A stretch of DNA of 64,000 nt, from positions 558,001 through 622,000 of the forward strand of contig NZ_JACWAB010000001.1 of NCBI RefSeq assembly GCF_020483305.1. Direction: 5' to 3'. The notes beneath the pieces are model-generated. The model ran no database searches. It was not told the origin of the DNA and worked only from the letters and a program-made list of their open reading frames with translations. Position 1 is the stretch's first letter, and every line of letters starts with the position of its first letter. The position numbers were made by a program, and so were the translations under genes. Shown piece after piece: positions 58,842 through 64,000 of this stretch. This DNA is from Arthrobacter sp. UM1 (lineage in GTDB: Bacteria; Actinomycetota; Actinomycetes; Actinomycetales; Micrococcaceae).

Positions 58842-60460
58842 GCGCGCTCCTCCGAGGGGATGTGTGCGGCGGTCTCGGCAGCCTGGTCCGCCACGCGGAA
58901 TCCGCGTGCGGTGAGCGCGGCGGCGAGCTCCACGCGGTCGTCGAGCGGGACGTCCACTCCGGCGACCTCCTGAACGGTCTCGTGCCCGCGGCCCGCGACG
59001 ACGATCGTGTCCTCGCGGCTCGCAAGCGCGACGGCGCGGCGGATCGCCTCGTCGCGGGGGAACACCTCGAGCACCTCCGCGTCGGAGTCCGCCGAGCGGG
59101 CGCCCTCGAGGACGGCGGCACGGATCCGGGCGGGGTCCTCCCCGTGCGGATCGTCGTCGGTCACGATGACCACGTCGGCGAGCTCCGCAGCGATGCGGCC
59201 CATGGTCCCCCGCTTCGTCGCGTCGCGGTCGCCCGTGGCTCCCACGACGAGGATCGTCCGGCGGCCGGCCACCGACGTGAGGGCGCGCACGAGCGCGTCC
59301 GGGTTGTGGGCGAAGTCCACGATCGCAGCGGGCTCAGTGCCGATGACCTGCATCCGCCCGGGGACCGTGACGCTGAGCGCCGAGCCGTCCGCCAGGGGGC
59401 CGCGGAGGTCCTCCGCGGGCACGCCGGACGCCAGGACCATGCCGATGGCGAGGGCGGCGTTGGCCACGTTGAAATCGCCGGGCAGGGGCAGGCTCGCCTC
59501 GAGCCGATCGCCGCGGAAAGCCACGGTGAAGCGGAAGCCGAGGCCCACCTGCTCGATGTCCGTCACCTCGATGTCAGCGTTCTCCGCGCCATCGAGGGAG
59601 AGCGTCAGGGTCTCCACGCCGTGGGAGCGGGCGTGCTCGGCCATGCGGCGCCCCCAGTCCTCGTCCGCGAGCACGACGGCCCGCCGGGTCCGGCGCTCCG
59701 TGAAGAGGTCCGCCTTGGAGGCGAAATAGGCGTCCATCGTCCCGTGCAGGTCGAGGTGGTCCTGCGTGAGGTTCGTGAAGCCCGCGACGTCGAAGCGGAT
59801 GCCGTCCACGCGGCGGTAGTCGATCGCGTGGGAGGAGACCTCCATCGCGGCGCCGGTGACGCCGTTCTCCCCCATCCGGGCGAGGATGCCGTGCACGTTC
59901 GTGGACTCCGGCGTGGTGAGGACCGAGGGGATCGGCTCTCCGCCAGCGTCGATCTCGATCGTCCCGATGATGCCCGTGCGGCGGCCCAGCGCACGCTGGA
60001 TCCCGTTGAGCATGTAGGTCGTCGTCGTCTTCCCGTTCGTGCCCGTCACCGCGAAGAGGGGGAAGGACCGCTCCTGCGTCCCGTAGACCTCCGCGGCCAG
60101 GGGGCCCACCCAGGCGCGGACAGGGTCCTCGACGGTGAACACCGCGGCCTCGGCCCCGGCTGAGTCGACCGCTGCGCGCACGGCGGCCTCTCCGGCCGCG
60201 TCCGTCACGACCGCGCTCGCGCCGGCCGCGAGGACCTGGGCGGTGAACTCCGCCCCGTGGCGGCGGGCGCCGGGCACCGCGCAGTAGAGGTCGCCCGCGC
60301 AGACGTCCCGCGAGTCCATCGTGACGCCGGTGACCCGAGCCGATGTCTCAGAGTGCTCCGCCGCGAGGCCGAGCCGGCGCGCGACCGCGTCGACGGCCTC
60401 GGCCGCACTCCGCTCGCGGGCGGAGCGAGGCCTCATGGTGGGCTCCTGTGGTGGGTTCAT
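58838..60460 (-). CDS. murE: UDP-MurNAc-tripeptide synthetase MurE (probable L-lysine type)
   Basis: A 540-residue Mur ligase that adds the third amino acid of the stem peptide. The ATP loop AVTGTNGKTTTTYM and EVSSHAIDYRRVDG are present. The substrate motif that reads DNPR in diaminopimelate enzymes is DDPH here (TDDDPHGEDP, about residue 440), which points to L-lysine at position three. ATG at 60460 has GAGAGAAG upstream; an internal ATG at codon 9 is possible. The gap to ftsI is 44 bases. Confidence 0.95.
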   Translation of the reverse strand: MNPPQEPTMRPRSARERSAAEAVDAVARRLGLAAEHSETSARVTGVTMDSRDVCAGDLYCAVPGARRHGAEFTAQVLAAGASAVVTDAAGEAAVRAAVDSAGAEAAVFTVEDPVRAWVGPLAAEVYGTQERSFPLFAVTGTNGKTTTTYMLNGIQRALGRRTGIIGTIEIDAGGEPIPSVLTTPESTNVHGILARMGENGVTGAAMEVSSHAIDYRRVDGIRFDVAGFTNLTQDHLDLHGTMDAYFASKADLFTERRTRRAVVLADEDWGRRMAEHARSHGVETLTLSLDGAENADIEVTDIEQVGLGFRFTVAFRGDRLEASLPLPGDFNVANAALAIGMVLASGVPAEDLRGPLADGSALSVTVPGRMQVIGTEPAAIVDFAHNPDALVRALTSVAGRRTILVVGATGDRDATKRGTMGRIAAELADVVIVTDDDPHGEDPARIRAAVLEGARSADSDAEVLEVFPRDEAIRRAVALASREDTIVVAGRGHETVQEVAGVDVPLDDRVELAAALTARGFRVADQAAETAAHIPSEERA

Positions 60461-60504
60461 CGGCTTCTCTCGTTCGCAGTGAAGGGGGATGTCTCTGACG
60501 GGGC

Positions 60505-62346
60505 TCAGTGCGGAAGCAGGCTGCCCTCGTTCGGCGTTCCGTCGGAGAACGTCGGGTAGAGGCTCGGCTTCGAGGAGGACGGCGGGACGTTGTTCATCGT
60601 CAGCGCCCTCTCCATGATCTTCCCGAAGACGGGGCCCGTCTCCGTGGACGTGATCTCCTGCGTTCTGCTGATCGTGATGACGACGACGAAGCGGGGGTTC
60701 TCCGCCGGCGCGAAGCCCGCGTAGGAGATCGTATAGGCGTCATAGGTGCCGTCCGGGCCCACCGACTGCGCGGTGCCCGTCTTGGAGGCGACGCGGTAGT
60801 TCTTGAGCTGTCCCGTCTGGCCGGAGCCGTCCACCGTGACGTTCTCCATCATGTGGGTGAGCTCCTGCGCGGTGTTGTGGGAGATGACCCTCTCCCCCGG
60901 CGCGGGCTCGTGCTTGTGGACGGTCCCGTCCGGGCCGGTCGTGGAGTCGATGAGCTGCGGCGTCACCTTGACGCCGTCGTTCGCGATCGTCTGGTAGATC
61001 TGCGCGGTGTGGAGGGCGGTCTGCGTGAAGCCCTGGCCGAAGGACACCGTGTACGCCTGGCGCTTGTCCCACTTGTCCGGGGTCCGGAGCAGGCCGGCCT
61101 GCTCGCCGGGGAAGCCCGTGCCGACCTTCTGACCGACTCCGAACTTCCGCAGCCAGTCGTAGCGCTCCTGCGGCGAGAGCTTCTGGGCCACCTGGACGGT
61201 GCCCGTGTTGAGCGAGCGGGCGAGGACGCCGGCCGCGGTGCGGTGCCAGGTCGGGTGGTCCTCGTAGTCCTTGAACTCCTCGCCGTCCACGGAATACCGG
61301 TTCGGGGTGGTGATCGGCGTCTTCGGGGAGATCTTGCCCTTCTCCAGGGCCGCTGCGAAGGTGACCACCTTCGCCGTCGAGCCCGGCTCGAAGCCGTCCA
61401 CGATGCCGATCGGCTGCAGGCCGAACTGGCCCTTGTGCCGCGCGATGTCGTTGGGGTCCACGGAGGTGCTGTCCGCCGAGGCGACGATCCGGCCCGTCTT
61501 CGCGTCGAGGACCGTGGCGTTGCCCCACTCGCCGTTGAGGCGGGATGTGGCCTCCGCGATCTGCTGCTGGGCGTACCACTGGAGATCGGAGTCGATCGTC
61601 AGCTTGACGTTCTCGCCGTTGACGGCGGGCGTGACGTTGTTGGCGCCGTACGGGTTGCGGATTCCGTCTCGGCCGATCTCGAAGATGCGCTTGCCGTCCT
61701 TGCCCTCGAGCGCCGTGTCCTCCATGAGCTCGACGCCGGCGAGGGACTGGTCCTGGTTGCGGTAGCCGACGAGCGAGCCGGCGACCTGCCCCATCGGGTA
61801 CTGCCGCACATAGCGGTCGTCCGTGTAGACGCCCGGCATGCCGACCTTCATGACCTTCTCCTTCTGGGCGCTCGTGGCGCCCTGGAAGATGTAGGCGAAG
61901 GGACGGGTGCCGGTCACGGCGCGGAGGACCTGCTGCTTCTGCAGGCCGAGGATCGAGGCGATCTCCTGAGACGCCTGGGAGACGCTCACCTGTTCCTGGG
62001 CCTCGCCGCCGCCTGGGCGGTCGACCTTCCTCTCGAACTCGGTGATGCGCTGTCCCTGGCGGTCGATCAGCATCGTCTGGTCCACCACGATGTCGAACCG
62101 CGGAACGGAGTGGGCCAGCACCTTGCCGTTGGCGTCCTGGATCTCGCCGCGCGTCGCGGGGACCTTCTGGGAGAGCATGCTCTTAGCGAGCAGCTTGTCC
62201 CTGTTGCCGCCCGGGTCCAGCACCTGGAGGTAGAAGAGGCGCCCGGCGATGAGCACCATGACCGCCAGGAAGACGGCCACGGTGGTGCGCATGCGCCGGC
62301 GCGACGCCCGGGCGTAGGCCGCGGGAAGCTTGACTCCCCGCGCCAT
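60505..62346 (-). CDS. ftsI: Septal transpeptidase FtsI (class B PBP)
   Basis: A 613-residue class B penicillin-binding protein that crosslinks septal peptidoglycan with FtsW. One N-terminal membrane anchor (TTVAVFLAVMVLIAGRLFYL), then the dimerisation domain (TRGEIQDANGKVLA), then the transpeptidase domain with the nucleophile in STAK, the SLN triad and KTGTAQS. The ATG at 62346 overlaps the ftsL stop by one base (TGATG). Confidence 0.96.
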   Translation of the reverse strand: MARGVKLPAAYARASRRRMRTTVAVFLAVMVLIAGRLFYLQVLDPGGNRDKLLAKSMLSQKVPATRGEIQDANGKVLAHSVPRFDIVVDQTMLIDRQGQRITEFERKVDRPGGGEAQEQVSVSQASQEIASILGLQKQQVLRAVTGTRPFAYIFQGATSAQKEKVMKVGMPGVYTDDRYVRQYPMGQVAGSLVGYRNQDQSLAGVELMEDTALEGKDGKRIFEIGRDGIRNPYGANNVTPAVNGENVKLTIDSDLQWYAQQQIAEATSRLNGEWGNATVLDAKTGRIVASADSTSVDPNDIARHKGQFGLQPIGIVDGFEPGSTAKVVTFAAALEKGKISPKTPITTPNRYSVDGEEFKDYEDHPTWHRTAAGVLARSLNTGTVQVAQKLSPQERYDWLRKFGVGQKVGTGFPGEQAGLLRTPDKWDKRQAYTVSFGQGFTQTALHTAQIYQTIANDGVKVTPQLIDSTTGPDGTVHKHEPAPGERVISHNTAQELTHMMENVTVDGSGQTGQLKNYRVASKTGTAQSVGPDGTYDAYTISYAGFAPAENPRFVVVITISRTQEITSTETGPVFGKIMERALTMNNVPPSSSKPSLYPTFSDGTPNEGSLLPH

Positions 62347-62972
62347 CAGTTCTTCTTGGACTGGCCGGGAGCGGACGAGGCGGGCTTCTTCTCAGCCTTC
62401 TTGGGCTCCGGCGCCTTCTTCTGGCTCGGCGCGGGGACCGTGCCTCCGTTCAGGTCCCGTCCCTCCATGGAGGACTGGGACTCCTTGACGCGCTTGACCT
62501 CGACGGTCGGCGCCACGGCTGCGCGCGTCTTCGGGGCGAGCGGGGCCGGGACGTCCGGCCCGATGTTCTCATTCCCGGTGGTCGGCTTCGGGTTTCCGGA
62601 GATCTTTCCCGTGTTCACGTCCACCACGCCGAAGCTCGAGGAGTAGACCATTCCGAGCTTGCGCGCCTTCGCCGCGAGTGTCTGCGGGGCCTCGTTGTTT
62701 TCAATGCTCTCGTTGAGAGCGCCGTTCTTGGACTCGAGATCCGCCTGCTGGGCGCGAAGCGAAACGACGCTGTACTGCTGGCGGGAAACGGAGATGTTGA
62801 TCGCCAGAATCGAGGCGACGGCGACGACGACGAGCAGGACCAGCGAGACGAGGGCACCGGTGAAGCGCCGCCGCTTGAGCCCTGGAACAAGGGTCAGCCG
62901 ACGCCGACGGCGCTCGGGGCGGGGAGCCGCCGGCGCGAGACTGTCGGTGACGGCGAGGGCTGCGTTGGTCAT
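62346..62972 (-). CDS. ftsL: FtsL-like cell division protein
   Basis: A 208-residue bitopic protein. A basic N-terminus (ERRRRRLTLVPGLKRRRF) is followed by one membrane segment (ALVSLVLLVVVAVASILAI), a coiled coil (LRAQQADLESKNGALNESIE), and a Lys/Pro/Ala-rich tail of about 90 residues. Position between rsmH and ftsI and this topology support FtsL. The long periplasmic tail is larger than usual for FtsL. Confidence 0.85.
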   Translation of the reverse strand: MTNAALAVTDSLAPAAPRPERRRRRLTLVPGLKRRRFTGALVSLVLLVVVAVASILAINISVSRQQYSVVSLRAQQADLESKNGALNESIENNEAPQTLAAKARKLGMVYSSSFGVVDVNTGKISGNPKPTTGNENIGPDVPAPLAPKTRAAVAPTVEVKRVKESQSSMEGRDLNGGTVPAPSQKKAPEPKKAEKKPASSAPGQSKKN

Positions 62973-63054
62973 CTCTGTGTGTGCTCTCTCGACTCGGGGG
63001 AAGTTTTCGCGGGAATGGTGAGCCGAATTCAGTCCGGCTCTTTGAGTCGTGTTT

Positions 63055-64000
63055 CTAGGTTCTCAGCTTGATGCGCTCGGCGGCGCGAAGACGTGCCGAC
63101 GCGGCCCGAGAATTTTCAGATATTTCCTGTGAACTCGGCTTCTCGGTTCCGCGGGTGATCCTGGCGAACTGCGGCTTGTGCTCCTCCAGCTCGACGGGAA
63201 GCCCTTTCGGCGCCGTCGAGACGGAGCGGGCCGTGATCTCCCGCTTGACGATCGCGTCCTCGAGCGAGTGGTAGCTCATGGCCGCGAACCGCCCTCCGAG
63301 CGAGATCGAGTCGAGGGCGTTGGGCACCGCCGCCTCCAGCACGGAGAGCTCACGGTTCACCTCGATGCGCAGGGCCTGGAAGGTCCGCTTGGCCGGGTGC
63401 CCGCCCGTCTTGCCGTAAGCCGCAGGGACGGCGTCCCGTATCACCTCGACGAGGTCTCCGCTGCGCTCGAACGGGCGCTTCTCCCGGCGGGCGACGACGG
63501 CGCGGACGATGCGGGGCGCGAACTTCTCCTCCCCGTACCGCCGGATGATGCGCACGAGGTCCTCGAAGCTGTAGGTGTTGGCGATCTCCGCCGCCGTGAC
63601 CGGGTCCTCCCCGTTCATGCGCATGTCCAGAGGCGCATCGAAGGAGTAGGCGAAGCCACGCTCGTGCTCGTCCAGCTGCAGAGAGGAGACCCCGAGATCC
63701 ATGAGGACGGCGTCCGCGGACTCGATGCCGAGGTCCTCGAGGACCTCCGGGATCTCGTCGTACACGGCGTGGACCAGATCCGTCCGCGCCGCGAAGGGCT
63801 GCAGCCGCCTCCCGGCGAGCTCGAGGGCCTGGGTGTCCCTGTCGATCCCGACGAGGTGCAGGTCCGGGAAGCGGGAGAGGAGGGCCTCGGAGTGGCCGCC
63901 CATGCCGAGCGTGGCGTCCACGGCCACCGGCGTCCGTCCGCCCTTCCGGGCCGCTTCGATGCCGGGCTCGAGGAGGCCGACGCAGCGCTCGAGGAGCACC
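63055..64000 (-). CDS. rsmH: 16S rRNA (cytosine-1402-N4)-methyltransferase, start beyond window
   Basis: About 314 C-terminal codons of RsmH (MraW), which methylates C1402 in the ribosomal P site. The SAM-binding [30 protein letters not shown], and the conserved [12 protein letters not shown] and SYHSLED blocks are present. The family normally begins with a HVPVLLERC-type segment; the sequence is already in VLLERC at the window edge, so the start codon lies a short way outside. Confidence 0.95.
   Translation of the reverse strand, partial: VLLERCVGLLEPGIEAARKGGRTPVAVDATLGMGGHSEALLSRFPDLHLVGIDRDTQALELAGRRLQPFAARTDLVHAVYDEIPEVLEDLGIESADAVLMDLGVSSLQLDEHERGFAYSFDAPLDMRMNGEDPVTAAEIANTYSFEDLVRIIRRYGEEKFAPRIVRAVVARREKRPFERSGDLVEVIRDAVPAAYGKTGGHPAKRTFQALRIEVNRELSVLEAAVPNALDSISLGGRFAAMSYHSLEDAIVKREITARSVSTAPKGLPVELEEHKPQFARITRGTEKPSSQEISENSRAASARLRAAERIKLRT

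Overview
This is a 64 kb stretch of a GC-rich actinobacterial chromosome, most likely from the Micrococcaceae (Arthrobacter, Kocuria, Rothia or Micrococcus relatives). The evidence is the division and cell-wall cluster order ending in ftsZ-pgeF-yggS-sepF-yggT-divIVA without ftsA, a GlnA/GlnE/GlnA2 group, polyphosphate glucokinase, DUF4191, DUF4192 and DUF7455 proteins, a fused CydDC, and a MurE whose substrate motif reads DDPH rather than DNPR, as in L-lysine-type Gram-positives. Genus cannot be fixed from the sequence alone. The window is almost entirely housekeeping DNA. I see no tRNA, rRNA, CRISPR array, transposase, integrase or phage gene, and no gene-free stretch longer than 300 bases.

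Layout. 1-977: 5' part of a GNAT/acyl-CoA-synthetase-like acetyltransferase, running off the left edge. 1046-13254: type IIA topoisomerase genes parC and parE, separated by a cytochrome bd oxidase operon (cydA-cydB-cydDC) and a divergent BlaI-type repressor/M56 protease pair. 13424-17027: a small zinc-ribbon protein, the principal sigma factor SigA and a DUF4192 protein. 17205-26805: leucyl aminopeptidase, then lipoamide dehydrogenase, the two-lipoyl E2 (SucB), an atypical kinase, and the lipoylation genes lipB-lipA, followed by DUF4191. 26884-33407: an RDD membrane protein and the nitrogen module glnA1, glnE, glnA2. 33486-36407: panB, a 60-residue protein, map and ppgK. 36603-42519: nrdR, hisD and dnaE, with a pyrimidine-dimer DNA glycosylase divergent from dnaE. 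42584-46065: rluD, lspA, divIVA, yggT, sepF. 46118-64000: yggS, pgeF, ftsZ, ftsQ, murC, murG, ftsW, murD, mraY, murF, murE, ftsI, ftsL and rsmH (cut by the right edge), all on the minus strand and mostly with start/stop overlaps.

How the parts work together. The right half makes lipid-linked peptidoglycan precursor and the divisome and polar-growth proteins. lipA/lipB attach lipoate to the E2 encoded just upstream of them, and Lpd reoxidises it. GlnE adenylylates GlnA1, whose promoter carries a GlnR-type operator. The cyd genes encode a high-affinity terminal oxidase plus the transporter needed for its assembly.

The most interesting signals are regulatory. Two matching BlaI-type palindromes sit between cydA and blaI. 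A four-half-site GlnR box lies ahead of glnA. A SigR/SigH-type promoter lies ahead of sigA. At least seven genes have a -10 hexamer 6-8 bases before the start codon, consistent with leaderless mRNAs. DnaA-box matches occur in two intergenic regions. One kinase lacks its activation segment.
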